A stretch of 26,279 nt of DNA, taken from positions 1-26,279 of IMG/VR virus record IMGVR_UViG_3300006810_000328. One strand, given 5' to 3'. This DNA comes from a virus. A model generated the notes under the pieces. The model searched no databases and was not told the origin of the DNA. It was given only the letters and a program-made list of their open reading frames with translations. A program made the translations under genes and the position numbers. Shown here piece after piece: positions 7,636 through 16,786 of the stretch; the stretch's first letter is position 1; every line of letters starts with the position of its first letter.

Positions 7636-10600
7636 ATGCCAAGTCCATCAGACTTTAACCTCTCGCCATATTATGACGACTTTACGGAAAGTAAGAAGTT
7701 TCATAGAATACTTTTTAGACCGTCATTTGCAGTTCAAGCGAGAGAATTAACACAGTCACAAACAATCTTACAAAATCAGATTGAAAGAGTATCTGATCAC
7801 CTTTTTGATAAAGGCGCTATGGTTATTCCTGGCGAGATTGGATATGATTTAAATTACTATGCTGTTAAGTTAAGTAGCATTGGAAGTGGTTTTACTTTAT
7901 CAGATTTTAATACAGGAGATATTTTAACAGGTGGTACTTCTGGTGTCACAGCAACAATTGTAAATAAAGTTGCAACTGATGGAACAGATCCTGATACCCT
8001 TTATGTAAAATATACAGCAACAGGAACAAATAATTCAGATATAGTTTTTTCTGACAGTGAAACAATTACATCAGACGCAGATACTCCAGTGACTGCTGTA
8101 GTAGATACAACTGCTACTGGTTGTGCCGCAGAAATACAATCTGGTGTATATTATATAAATGGATTTCAAGTACAAGTAGATAATCAAGTTTTAATATTAG
8201 ACAAATACACTAATACGCCTAGTTATAGAGTTGGTTTAACTGTCACGGAATCTTTTGTGACACCAAATGATGATGCAAGTTTAAATGATAACGCTGCTGG
8301 TTCATCAAATGTAAATGCTCCAGGCGCTCACAGATTTAAAATAGATTTAACATTAGCTAAAAGAACATTAACATCAACTGAAGATTCAAACTTTGTAGAA
8401 TTATTAAGACTATCAAATGGTGTTTTACAAAATCAAGTTAGAACAACTGAATATGCTGTATTAGAAGATACACTTGCAAGAAGAACCTTTGATGAATCCG
8501 GTGATTATTCTGTAAAAGAATTTGATTTAGATTTAAGAGAAAGTTTAATATCAGGAAACAATAGAGGTATTTTCACAGCATTAGAGGGTGGATTAGAATC
8601 AAAATATGTTGCTGGATTAGGTCCAGGTAAAGCATATGTTAGAGGTTATGAAATCGAAACTATAGGAACAAAATTTATACAAGCAAATAAAGCAAGAGAG
8701 TTTGATACACAAAATAATTTTAACACTAGATTTGATTTAGGTAATTTTGTAAATGTCACAAATGTTTATGGATCGCCAGATATTGGATTTGTGACTGGTG
8801 ATGTAGAGGCATTCAAAAGAGTTAATTTGTATAAAGAAGCAACTAGTGTAAGAGGAACTGAAAACGCAAGTTCAGAATCAAGTATTAACACAATCGGTAG
8901 AGCGAAATCCAGAGGTTTTGAATATTCATCTGGTACTGCAACATCAAATATATTCGCAAGTTCAAGTTTAACATCAGCAATATACAAACATTATTTGTTT
9001 GATATTAATATGTTTACGCACTTGAATATCACAACTAATCAAAGTTTTACAACAGGTGAAAAAATCACAGGTAATACATCAGGTGCTATCGGTACTTTTG
9101 AAAGTATTTCTACCACAGAAAATCAAACAGTAAATGCTATTTCATCAGCAAGTCCAGGAGTGGTGACTATATCTGGTGGTCATAATTTTAAAGAAGGTCA
9201 ACAAATTACATTAGCAGGTACTTACGAAGTAGATTCAACTGCTGAAACTTCAAATGTTTATACTGTAAGAAATCCAGATGCAACTACTTTTGAGTTGTAT
9301 GATACTGATGGAACTACAGCAATAAATGTCACAGGATTTACATCAGCAACAGCAACACACGGCGTTGTTATTATTTCTAGCACAAATGGTACATTTACAG
9401 CAGGAGAAACTATTACTGGTGGAACATCAAGTAGTACAGCTGTTATACAATCAGATGCTGTAGGATTAAACGGAGTACAAACTTTTGATTTTCCTAAAGT
9501 TAAACAAATTGGAATGGCAGGATCACCAACTTATACTGCTGACACAGCATTAGATTTTACAGGCGGTGACAATTATGTAATTACAGGAACACTTGATATT
9601 GGTTCAGGTTCAGCAAGTGTGACAGGTATTAATACAAGATTTACAACAGATTTATCAGTAGGCGATTCTATCTCATTTACAAATGATAGTGGTAATACAG
9701 AAACTAAAATAGTTGAAGCTATTATTTCAAATACTAGTTTAACATTAACAAGTGTCACTGCTGCTGCTTCTACTAAAACAATTGCAACTAGAAGAAGAAC
9801 AAAATTACAATCATCAGAAAAAAATATTTCTATATTTGAATTACCTTATTCAACTATTAAAACATTAAAAACAACTGCAAATTCTGGTATTACAGATACT
9901 AACTTTGAAGTTAGAAGACATTTTACAGCAACATTATCATCAAATGGTGATGCTACAATTACGGCAGGTACAAATGAAACATTTAGTGCTTTAGCTGAAT
10001 TAGATTTTTCAGTTTCAATTATGACTTTAGGTGCAGGTACTTCAGGTGCTGTAGGTGATGTGTTAAGTTTATCAGGAAATAACCACGAAGGTGACCCTAT
10101 TTTTGTATTAGGTGGTTCTCCATCAGGTAAAACTTTAACATTAGATTTTGGTACTGATTATCAAGGTCATAAAGTTAAAATATTAGCAACTGTTAGTAGA
10201 AGTGTTGCAGGTTCAAAAACTAAAACTTTAAATTCAAACTCAACAGTACAAATATCTACTTTAGCAGCAGTTAATAAACAAGGTGGTATAAGTTTAGGTA
10301 AAGCAGATATTTACCAATTAAATGCTGTTTATATGTCAGCAGATTTTAGTACAAATGCTACAGCAAGTGATACAAACATCACAGATAGATTTGAATTAGA
10401 TAACGGACAAAGAGATAATTACTATGACGTTGGTAGAATTAAATTAAAACCAGGTGAATTAACGCCAACTGGTAGAATATTAATAGATTTTGATTATTTC
10501 TCTCACGGTTCAGGTGATTATTTTGATGTTGACTCATATTCGGGTGTAGTTGATTATGAAAATATACCATCATATAAATCTGATACAACTGGTAAATCAT

Positions 10601-13600
10601 ATGAGTTAAGAGATTGTTTAGATTTTAGACCAAGAGTAGATGACGCAAGTACAATTAATTCAGGTGGACAAGATAGAAGTTATGATGGATCAGGTGCATC
10701 AACAATAGACATAGTTAAATTCAATTCGAATGTATCTACTGACCACGAATACTATTTGCCTAGAATAGACAAAATATTTTTAGATAAAGAAGGTAATTTT
10801 AAATTTGTAGAAGGTGCTTCTTCTTTAAATCCACAAGTTCCAAAAGACCTTGATGGTGCGATGCACTTATATACATTAGAAGTTCCAGCTTACACATTAT
10901 CTACTGAAGATATAACAATTAAAAAGGTTGATAATAAACGTTATACAATGAGAGATATTGGTAAACTAGAAAGTAGAATAGAAAGTTTAGAATATTATAC
11001 TCAATTATCTTTATTAGAAACACAAGCACAAAATTTACAAATACAAGACGCAGATGGTTTTGATAGATTTAAAAATGGATTTATCGTAGATAATTTTACA
11101 GGTCACAACATTGGTGATGTTGGTAATGCTGATTATGCAGTATCAATGGATATGGCAAAAGGTGAAGTTAGACCTACATTCAATGAGGACGCTGTACAAT
11201 TAATTGAAAGAGATGATGATGGTACAGCAATAGTTGCAGCTGATAGAACAGCAGCAAATTATCAAAAAACTGGTGATCTAATTACTCTACCATATACAGA
11301 ACAAACATTAATAGATCAACCGTTTGCAAGTAAATCAATCAATGTAAACCCATTTGAAGTGTTTACTTGGTCGGGTAATATAGAATTAACTCCACCAACT
11401 GATGAATGGAAAGAAACAGAAAGAGCACCAGAATTACTTATTAACAATACAGGTGCTTTTGATACTCTTGCTTCTAATTTAGGAAACGCATCATTAAATG
11501 GTATAGAAATTGGAACAGTGTGGAATGATTGGCAAGATTTTTGGACAGGTGCTCCTAGAGATGTTGCAAGTAGAACTATTAGTGGTCAACAAAGATCAGG
11601 TCGTAGAGTATTTGTTAGAACAGAAATAGAAAGTCAACAAGCTGTATCTCAAACAAGAACAGGTGTAAGACAAAGATTAGTTCCACAAGTTGTAAGAAAT
11701 TCAATAGGTGATAGAATAGTCAATGTTGCTTTTGTTCCATTTATAAGAAGTAGAACATTAACATTTACAGCAACAAGAATGAAACCTAATACAAGAGTTT
11801 ATCCGTTCTTTGATAATATAGATATATCCTCATATACTACTCCTGACGGTGGTTCTTTAGGTGGTAGTGTAATAACTGATTCAAATGGTGCAGTGTCAGG
11901 TACTTTTGCAATACCTGATCCAACTAATAATTCAAATCCAAGATGGCGAACAGGTCAAAGAGTATTCAGATTAACTAGTTCATCTACAAATGATACTACA
12001 AGTGAAGTAGAAACATCAGCAGAGGCAGAATATATTGCTAGAGGTATATTAGAAACTGTACAAGAAACAATTATTTCAACAAGAGAACCAAGAATTGAAA
12101 GAGAAAGTACAGTTGAAAATAGAACAATTACTAGAACATCTACAAGAGAATCAACAAGAACAGTAGGCTGGGTTGATCCACTAGCTCAAACATTCTTAAT
12201 AGATGATGAGGGTGGTGTATTTGTCACTTCTATGGATATATACTTTGGTTCAAAAGATACAAATATTCCTGTCACTCTACAAATAAGAGAAGTAGTTAAT
12301 GGTTATCCTGGAAAGAAAATTCTTCCTTTTTCAGAAAAAACTTTAAATCCTAGTTCAGTAAATGTAAGTACGGATGGAACTGTAGCAACAACATTTACTT
12401 TTGATAGTCCTGTTTATTTACAAGAAAATACAGAATATTGTTTTGTGGTTTTAGCAAACTCAAATAATTACACAGCATATGTTGCAAGATTGGGCGAAAC
12501 TGCTTTAGATTCAGATAGAACAATATCACAACAGCCTTATGCAGGGGTACTATTCAAATCACAAAATGGTTCTACTTGGACTGCAGAACAAAACGAAGAT
12601 ATGAAGTTCAAAATTAAAAGAGCAGAATTTGAAAATGTCACAGGTACAGTCACTTTAACAAATGACGTATTACCAGCTAGAACATTAAAAAATAATCCAT
12701 TAAGAACATCAGCTGATAGTACAGCTATTATTACTGTTTATCACCCTAATCACGGTATGCATGGAACATCAAATAATGTCACTATTGCAGGAGTTCCATC
12801 AGGAACATATAATGGAATATCTGCTGATCAAATTAATGGTACTTACACAGCAATTGGAAATGTCACTTTAGATAGTTATACTTTAGATCCAACAAATAAT
12901 ACAAGTTATGTAGGTGCGATTGCTGTAGCAACAGCTGCTGGTGACATAGGCGGAAGTGCAGTCACAGCAACTCAAAATAGATTATACGATATATTAAATT
13001 TAAGTTTACAAACTATGACTTTACCTGGAACAAGTATTGCTTATCAAATAAGACCCACAACTGGTAAATCTGTTCACGGTTCTGAATCAGAATTTTCATT
13101 ATCATCAGCAAGTAATGCAATTAATGTAATCGCAAATGATAATATTTATTTTAATGCACCTCAAATGGTAGCAAGTTCTATTAACGAAACAAATGAAATG
13201 TCAGGAAGTAAATCTCTATTTGTGACATTAGATTTAGCAACAACAAATACAAAATTATCACCTGTTTTAGATACACAAAGAATAAGTGCGTTTACAATTC
13301 AAAATAGATTAAATGATCCAACTGAAAGTAATACGCCTAACTTTGTTGCTTGTACAGAAAACGAAGGAACATCTTGTAGTACAAAATATATTACAAGACC
13401 AATTACTTTAGAAAACGCATCAACTGCTTTAGATGTTAGATTGACTTCAAATGTTAGATCAACTTCTAGTGTAGAATTATATTACAGAATTACTAGTTCT
13501 GAAGAGGTAAGAAACATAGAAGATTTAAGTTGGATACCATTTAATGGTGACGGTAGTGAAGATACAACAGTCACTCCAGCTGAAGATGATGAAACATTTA

Positions 13601-13731
13601 AAGAATACAAATATTCTGATACAGGATTACACGATTTTACAGCGTTCCAACTTAAAATTGTGATGAAAGGAACTAATTCAGCATATCCACCTAGAATTAG
13701 AGATTTAAGAGGTATTGCTTTAGCAGTTTAA
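7636..13731 (+). CDS. Giant DUF4815 virion structural protein (2031 aa; gp10-like position)
   Basis: The N-terminus (PYYDDF, HRILFRPSFAVQARELTQ, LQNQIERVSDHLFDKGAM; about 11-62) is the DUF4815 signature of large structural proteins next to gp8 in marine T4-like phages, where T4 has gp9 and gp10. The order is a head domain (1 to about 400), beta-rich repeats including three 'GETITG.TS..TA' units (near 90, 470 and 586), a heptad-like helical segment (LESRIESLEYYTQLSLLETQ, about 1112-1131), an Arg/Thr/Glu-rich stretch (about 1475-1505), then a conserved 'GWVDPLAQTFLID' (about 1508) opening a C-terminal region with jelly-roll-like features. It is probably a baseplate-peripheral protein that carries fibres; the link to gp10 is positional. 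All 19 Val-Thr pairs use GTC or GTG. Confidence 0.82.
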   Translation: MPSPSDFNLSPYYDDFTESKKFHRILFRPSFAVQARELTQSQTILQNQIERVSDHLFDKGAMVIPGEIGYDLNYYAVKLSSIGSGFTLSDFNTGDILTGGTSGVTATIVNKVATDGTDPDTLYVKYTATGTNNSDIVFSDSETITSDADTPVTAVVDTTATGCAAEIQSGVYYINGFQVQVDNQVLILDKYTNTPSYRVGLTVTESFVTPNDDASLNDNAAGSSNVNAPGAHRFKIDLTLAKRTLTSTEDSNFVELLRLSNGVLQNQVRTTEYAVLEDTLARRTFDESGDYSVKEFDLDLRESLISGNNRGIFTALEGGLESKYVAGLGPGKAYVRGYEIETIGTKFIQANKAREFDTQNNFNTRFDLGNFVNVTNVYGSPDIGFVTGDVEAFKRVNLYKEATSVRGTENASSESSINTIGRAKSRGFEYSSGTATSNIFASSSLTSAIYKHYLFDINMFTHLNITTNQSFTTGEKITGNTSGAIGTFESISTTENQTVNAISSASPGVVTISGGHNFKEGQQITLAGTYEVDSTAETSNVYTVRNPDATTFELYDTDGTTAINVTGFTSATATHGVVIISSTNGTFTAGETITGGTSSSTAVIQSDAVGLNGVQTFDFPKVKQIGMAGSPTYTADTALDFTGGDNYVITGTLDIGSGSASVTGINTRFTTDLSVGDSISFTNDSGNTETKIVEAIISNTSLTLTSVTAAASTKTIATRRRTKLQSSEKNISIFELPYSTIKTLKTTANSGITDTNFEVRRHFTATLSSNGDATITAGTNETFSALAELDFSVSIMTLGAGTSGAVGDVLSLSGNNHEGDPIFVLGGSPSGKTLTLDFGTDYQGHKVKILATVSRSVAGSKTKTLNSNSTVQISTLAAVNKQGGISLGKADIYQLNAVYMSADFSTNATASDTNITDRFELDNGQRDNYYDVGRIKLKPGELTPTGRILIDFDYFSHGSGDYFDVDSYSGVVDYENIPSYKSDTTGKSYELRDCLDFRPRVDDASTINSGGQDRSYDGSGASTIDIVKFNSNVSTDHEYYLPRIDKIFLDKEGNFKFVEGASSLNPQVPKDLDGAMHLYTLEVPAYTLSTEDITIKKVDNKRYTMRDIGKLESRIESLEYYTQLSLLETQAQNLQIQDADGFDRFKNGFIVDNFTGHNIGDVGNADYAVSMDMAKGEVRPTFNEDAVQLIERDDDGTAIVAADRTAANYQKTGDLITLPYTEQTLIDQPFASKSINVNPFEVFTWSGNIELTPPTDEWKETERAPELLINNTGAFDTLASNLGNASLNGIEIGTVWNDWQDFWTGAPRDVASRTISGQQRSGRRVFVRTEIESQQAVSQTRTGVRQRLVPQVVRNSIGDRIVNVAFVPFIRSRTLTFTATRMKPNTRVYPFFDNIDISSYTTPDGGSLGGSVITDSNGAVSGTFAIPDPTNNSNPRWRTGQRVFRLTSSSTNDTTSEVETSAEAEYIARGILETVQETIISTREPRIERESTVENRTITRTSTRESTRTVGWVDPLAQTFLIDDEGGVFVTSMDIYFGSKDTNIPVTLQIREVVNGYPGKKILPFSEKTLNPSSVNVSTDGTVATTFTFDSPVYLQENTEYCFVVLANSNNYTAYVARLGETALDSDRTISQQPYAGVLFKSQNGSTWTAEQNEDMKFKIKRAEFENVTGTVTLTNDVLPARTLKNNPLRTSADSTAIITVYHPNHGMHGTSNNVTIAGVPSGTYNGISADQINGTYTAIGNVTLDSYTLDPTNNTSYVGAIAVATAAGDIGGSAVTATQNRLYDILNLSLQTMTLPGTSIAYQIRPTTGKSVHGSESEFSLSSASNAINVIANDNIYFNAPQMVASSINETNEMSGSKSLFVTLDLATTNTKLSPVLDTQRISAFTIQNRLNDPTESNTPNFVACTENEGTSCSTKYITRPITLENASTALDVRLTSNVRSTSSVELYYRITSSEEVRNIEDLSWIPFNGDGSEDTTVTPAEDDETFKEYKYSDTGLHDFTAFQLKIVMKGTNSAYPPRIRDLRGIALAV

Positions 13732-13735
13732 TAAA

Positions 13736-13957
13736 ATGGCTAGATTAAAAGTAGAAGGATATGAAAATTTAATTAGAGATACCAGATCAAATGGTATCGT
13801 TAATACAAATGTAAGCGAATATCAAGTTTATATGGCAAGAGTGAGAGCGAGAGAGAAACACGGCGATCAAATTAGAAGTGCTGTAAAGGAAATAAATAAT
13901 TTAAAAGCTGAATTAAGAGAAATTAAAAATTTATTAAAGGATTTAGGTAGTAAATAA
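13736..13957 (+). CDS. 73-residue coiled-coil protein
   Basis: A small basic protein four bases after the giant structural gene, with its stop overlapping the next ATG (TAATG). The N-terminal half (EGYENLIRDTRSNGIVNTN) is of a type I recall next to DUF4815 proteins in marine T4-like phages. The C-terminal half, from about residue 45, has a heptad pattern (IRSAVKEINNLKAELREIKN) predicting a parallel coiled coil. Lying between a baseplate protein and a short fibre, it may act as a trimeric linker or assembly aid. That role is inference; the coding call is firm because of the coupled start and stop. Confidence 0.78.
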   Translation: MARLKVEGYENLIRDTRSNGIVNTNVSEYQVYMARVRAREKHGDQIRSAVKEINNLKAELREIKNLLKDLGSK

Positions 13958-14439
13958 TGGCTTTAAAAAATGTAGCAACAACTGATACAATTAATACGTT
14001 TAGAACAACGTTTAATGATCTTGCGATAGATGTAGGCGATTTAAATAATCTAACTACAACTGCGACAAGTAATTTAGTATCTGCTATCAATGAAGCTGCG
14101 GGTTCTACTAATAACTTTATATTAAGAGATGAAACATCAAGTGTATCAACAATAAATGGAGGGGATACTTTAAATGTAGTCGGTAGTTCAGGTATTACAG
14201 CGACAGTATCTGATCCTGAAACATTGACTATATCACTTGATTCTACAATAACCGGATTGACGAGTATTACATCAACGACTATTACAGATGGTACTTTATC
14301 AATTAATAGTGGTTCTATATCTAGTGCAGTAAATGTCACTGGTAGTGGAACTGCGAATTTTACTACAGATGTACAAGTTAATAGTGTATCTGTTGCAACA
14401 AAACCCTTTGCGATTGCTCAAGCGATTGCTTTAGGATAA
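13957..14439 (+). CDS. Short tail-fibre-like protein with AIAQAIALG tail
   Basis: A 160-residue protein. Its N-terminal part ('TINTFRTTFNDLAIDVGDL', 'LVSAINEA') is the attachment-type opening common in fibre proteins of marine T4-like phages. The middle carries a 'LRDETSSVSTINGGDTLNVVGSSGI' module matching '[25 protein letters not shown]' of the 820-residue fibre and a related block in the 200-residue protein. It ends in KPFAIAQAIALG, nearly the same as the end of the gene at 25340 though in different codons. Translation is coupled to the coiled-coil gene by TAATG. A late promoter box follows seven bases after the stop. Confidence 0.8.
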   Translation: MALKNVATTDTINTFRTTFNDLAIDVGDLNNLTTTATSNLVSAINEAAGSTNNFILRDETSSVSTINGGDTLNVVGSSGITATVSDPETLTISLDSTITGLTSITSTTITDGTLSINSGSISSAVNVTGSGTANFTTDVQVNSVSVATKPFAIAQAIALG

Positions 14440-14445
14440 GAAATA

Positions 14446-14453
14446 TATAAATA
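14446..14453 (+). promoter_or_regulatory. Late promoter box TATAAATA (distal of a pair)
   Basis: Exact octamer just after the fibre gene, 93 bases before the next start codon. A second identical box lies at 14518-14525, so the gene at 14547 may have tandem late promoters. The stretch between them is AT-rich and holds no gene. Confidence 0.6.
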
Positions 14454-14517
14454 GACTCAAGGATTATTAAAAAGTTTTATAATACGAAATTTATTTTTAT
14501 TCCGTGTGTTTATAAAG

Positions 14518-14525
14518 TATAAATA
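14518..14525 (+). promoter_or_regulatory. Late promoter box TATAAATA (proximal of a pair)
   Basis: Exact octamer 21 bases before the start at 14547. The predicted transcript start near 14531 leaves a short leader with an AGAGGA ribosome site (14534-14539), the same geometry as at gene 8 and gene 13. Confidence 0.75.
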
Positions 14526-14546
14526 ATTAACATAGAGGAAAAAGAA

Positions 14547-14915
14547 ATGGCAAACGACTTTAAAAGATATGTAGCAGCAGATGTAGGTACTAGTACAGGT
14601 GCATCAGGAGACGCTGTTTACACTACACCTGCCGGCGCAGGTTCAACTGCATTAGAAACAATCGTTATCGGTATCTCAGTGTGTAATAAAAATTCAGCTG
14701 AGAGAACAGTAGGTCTATTTTTAGACAACTACGATGGTACAAACGATGGTTATATTGTTAATGGTTTAAAAGTACCTGGTAATACAACTGTTGAAATAAT
14801 GCAAGGTAATAAAATCGTTCTTCAAAACAATGGTACAGCGGGTGACGTATTAAGAGCAGAAGCTTCTGCAGGTACATCAATTGATGTTGTAGCATCAGTT
14901 TTAGAAGACGTATAA
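14547..14915 (+). CDS. Small conserved beta-sandwich virion protein (122 aa)
   Basis: The opening 'MANDFKRYVAADVGTST', followed by alternating strands ('TALETIVIGISVCN', 'ERTVGLFLDN', 'NGLKVPGNTTVEI', 'GNKIVLQNNGTAGDVLRAEA', 'SIDVVASVLEDV'), is a family I recognise from marine T4-like phages as a small structural or decoration-type protein found among fibre genes. It looks like a single beta-sandwich. Strong promoter and ribosome-site context (two late boxes, AGAGGA) suggests high expression, fitting a multi-copy virion part. Exact location in the virion is unknown. Confidence 0.78.
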   Translation: MANDFKRYVAADVGTSTGASGDAVYTTPAGAGSTALETIVIGISVCNKNSAERTVGLFLDNYDGTNDGYIVNGLKVPGNTTVEIMQGNKIVLQNNGTAGDVLRAEASAGTSIDVVASVLEDV

Positions 14916-14942
14916 TAAAATTTTTTTAGAAAGATTTTAAAA

Positions 14943-15185
14943 ATGGTTAGATACATAAACGGAAAATATAGACCAACAGAAATAATTACAAGAGCGCCTA
15001 CTTGCGATGGGTCTACTACAGGATTTATAGTCACTCAAGGAATGACAGAAGATAAGGTTATTGTGACTTTAAATGGTGTGACTCAATCAAAAACAGACGA
15101 CTTTTCTATTTCTGGAACAACATTAACAATGGTAGTGGCACCAGAATCTACTGACGATTTAGTCATTAGAGAAATGCCAGTATAG
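14943..15185 (+). CDS. Small beta-rich fibre-associated protein (80 aa)
   Basis: An 80-residue protein with the pattern 'STTGFIVTQGMTEDKVIVTLNG', 'DDFSISGTTLTMVVAPESTDD', 'LVIRE'. This is a short phage beta module (strand, 'LNG', 'dysisGttltf..aP...D.i.i') seen in fibre and baseplate accessories; the 55-residue protein at 5371 carries the same pattern. It ends nine bases before the modular adhesin gene, with a GAGGGA ribosome site between, so the two are probably expressed together. Function unknown; possibly a spacer or adaptor for the adhesin. Confidence 0.72.
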   Translation: MVRYINGKYRPTEIITRAPTCDGSTTGFIVTQGMTEDKVIVTLNGVTQSKTDDFSISGTTLTMVVAPESTDDLVIREMPV

Positions 15186-15193
15186 AGGGAATT

Positions 15194-16699
15194 ATGGCAG
15201 GGAAAATTAGAAATACAAATTTAAATCAGAGTGTAATATCTGGTCATACTGAAAATGTCACTGGCCAAGTTGCTACTGATGATAAAGTTTTAATATTTGA
15301 TACGAGTACAAATAGTATTAGAAAAACAAATACATCAAATATAGGTCTTCAAGCACCTACAATTACAAATGTTTCTCCAACTTCAGTTCAAAGATTAGAA
15401 GGAGCAGGAACAGTGACTATCACAGTCACAGGTACAGGTTTTAATGCTGGTACTACAGCAAAATTAATCACTAATGGTGGTTCAAACGTTTCTTTTAACT
15501 CTGTCACTATTGATTCAGAAAGTCAATTAACTTGTGTTGCAAATAGATCAGTATTTTTAAATGCTAATGAACCTTATGATGTAAACGTTGTCAATGGTAG
15601 TGGTTTAAGTGTCACTGCTGAAAATCAAATTAACGTAGATGGCGCTCCTGTGTTTGTCACAGCTGCAGGTTCTTTAGGTTCTACTAGAGGTGGTGGAGAT
15701 TTTATAATTGAGGCTTACGATCCTGAATCAGGAAGTGATCCATCTTTTGTACTTGAATCAGGTTCATTTCCTCCAGGTATGAGTATTACAAATATTGACT
15801 CTGGAAGATGTACAATTGGTGGGGTAATTTCACCTACGCCTTCAAGTGATACTACATACACATTTACAATTAAAGCAAATGATGCAAACTCAAACGTATC
15901 ATTTAGAGAATTTTCAATTACAGCATTAGGTCCAAGTTATACAACATTTACAGCAGATGGTACTTTTAGTGTACCAAGTGGTTTAACAGCTGTTGATGTA
16001 CTTGTAGTTGCTGGTGGCGGTGGATCGCAAGGTTTACCAGGTTCAGGTATTAATAACCCTGACCACATTGGAAACAATGCTGGTGGTGGTGCCGGCGGAC
16101 TAATCTTTATGCCAGGTTATCCAGTGACACCAGGTGGAACAGTTTCAGTGACTGTTGGTAATGGAGGGTCAGGTAGTTCAGGACAAGATTCAGTATTCGG
16201 AACACTAACTGCAGATGGTGGTGGATCTGGAAAAATGGGATTCTACATTATTGGATACCAACCAGGAACACCAGGTGGTTCTGGTGGTGGCGGAGGCCGA
16301 GGAAGAGACTCTGGAGGCCCTGCAGGTACTGGTCAACAACCAACTCAACCAGGTAATTCAGGAGCATACGGCTTCGGAAATCCAGGTGGTTCCCAAGGTG
16401 GTGGGGGCGGTGGCGCTCAACAACCAGGTGCACCAGGAACTGGTGGTAAAGGTGGTGATGGTAGAGCATACACTATCGGAGATGGTTCAACTCCAGTCGT
16501 ATACGCTGGTGGCGGTGGTGGAGTATCTGGTGTAGGCGGAGACGGTGGCGGTGGCCCTAATCCAGCACCTACTGTACCAAATCCAAAAGACGGTCTCGCT
16601 AATAGAGGCGGTGGTGGAAGAGGTGGTTCTCAATCAGCTGGTCCAGAAAACGGTCCTAAATCAGATGGTGGTTCTGGCGTAGTTATCGTCAAAACATAA
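15194..16699 (+). CDS. Modular adhesin: IPT/TIG, Ig-like and Gly-rich C-terminal domain (501 aa)
   Basis: Probable receptor-binding or fibre-tip protein. Order: an N-terminal attachment segment with 'DDKVLIFDTSTNSIRKT' (about 29-45), typical of marine phage fibres; an IPT/TIG-type Ig fold (about 54-148, 'APTITNVSPTSV', 'TVTGTGFNAGTTAKL'); a second Ig-like He_PIG-type domain (about 151-245, 'SGSFPPGMSITN', 'YTFTIKANDA'); then from about 247 a 'YTTFTADGTFSVPSG..AVDVLVVAGGGGSQ' opening and about 250 residues rich in Gly with runs of GGGGG, closing with GGSGVVIVKT. The Gly-rich domain is a known phage family. Polyglycine-II packing, as in gp38 adhesins of S16-type phages, is a plausible structure but is inference. 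Many Pro-Gly steps occur. Local GC is higher than in neighbours because of Gly codons. A strong terminator follows. Confidence 0.82.
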   Translation: MAGKIRNTNLNQSVISGHTENVTGQVATDDKVLIFDTSTNSIRKTNTSNIGLQAPTITNVSPTSVQRLEGAGTVTITVTGTGFNAGTTAKLITNGGSNVSFNSVTIDSESQLTCVANRSVFLNANEPYDVNVVNGSGLSVTAENQINVDGAPVFVTAAGSLGSTRGGGDFIIEAYDPESGSDPSFVLESGSFPPGMSITNIDSGRCTIGGVISPTPSSDTTYTFTIKANDANSNVSFREFSITALGPSYTTFTADGTFSVPSGLTAVDVLVVAGGGGSQGLPGSGINNPDHIGNNAGGGAGGLIFMPGYPVTPGGTVSVTVGNGGSGSSGQDSVFGTLTADGGGSGKMGFYIIGYQPGTPGGSGGGGGRGRDSGGPAGTGQQPTQPGNSGAYGFGNPGGSQGGGGGGAQQPGAPGTGGKGGDGRAYTIGDGSTPVVYAGGGGGVSGVGGDGGGGPNPAPTVPNPKDGLANRGGGGRGGSQSAGPENGPKSDGGSGVVIVKT

Positions 16700-16705
16700 A
16701 AAATT

Positions 16706-16736
16706 AAAAAAGGGCGTCTTAAATGGCGCCCTTTTT
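16706..16736 (+). terminator. Intrinsic terminator after the adhesin gene
   Basis: Arms GGGCGTC (712-718 of the 16 kb block) and GGCGCCC (725-731) pair over seven base pairs with one G-T wobble around the loop TTAAAT. A5 before and T5 after extend the stem and provide the U-tract. It is the only clear GC-rich hairpin with a T-run that I saw in the window. Because it is flanked by A and T runs it could also work on the opposite strand. Confidence 0.88.
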
Positions 16737-16743
16737 GTATCTA

Positions 16744-16751
16744 CATAAATA
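16744..16751 (+). promoter_or_regulatory. Late-promoter-like box CATAAATA before the oxygenase cassette
   Basis: One mismatch from TATAAATA, placed eight bases after the terminator and 35 bases before the next start, which has a good AGAGGAG ribosome site (16771-16777). Variants with a changed first base are tolerated in T4-like late promoters. The terminator/promoter arrangement makes the following genes an independent unit. Confidence 0.5.
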
Positions 16752-16786
16752 ACTTTATATTAACTTATAAAGAGGAGTGAATAACA

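Noticed and set aside
13923-14339. Antisense 138-codon frame opposite the short fibre gene
   Set aside because: Fully overlapped by the coupled + strand genes, hydrophobic and without recognisable features; a shadow.
14478-14483. TATAAT resembling a bacterial sigma-70 -10 box
   Set aside because: No acceptable -35 element at 16-18 bases upstream, and two exact late boxes flank it; likely chance in AT-rich DNA.
16215-16535. Alternative-frame and antisense frames across the Gly-rich domain
   Set aside because: The repeated GGT/GGC codons keep all frames open; the main frame matches a known domain and ends properly.
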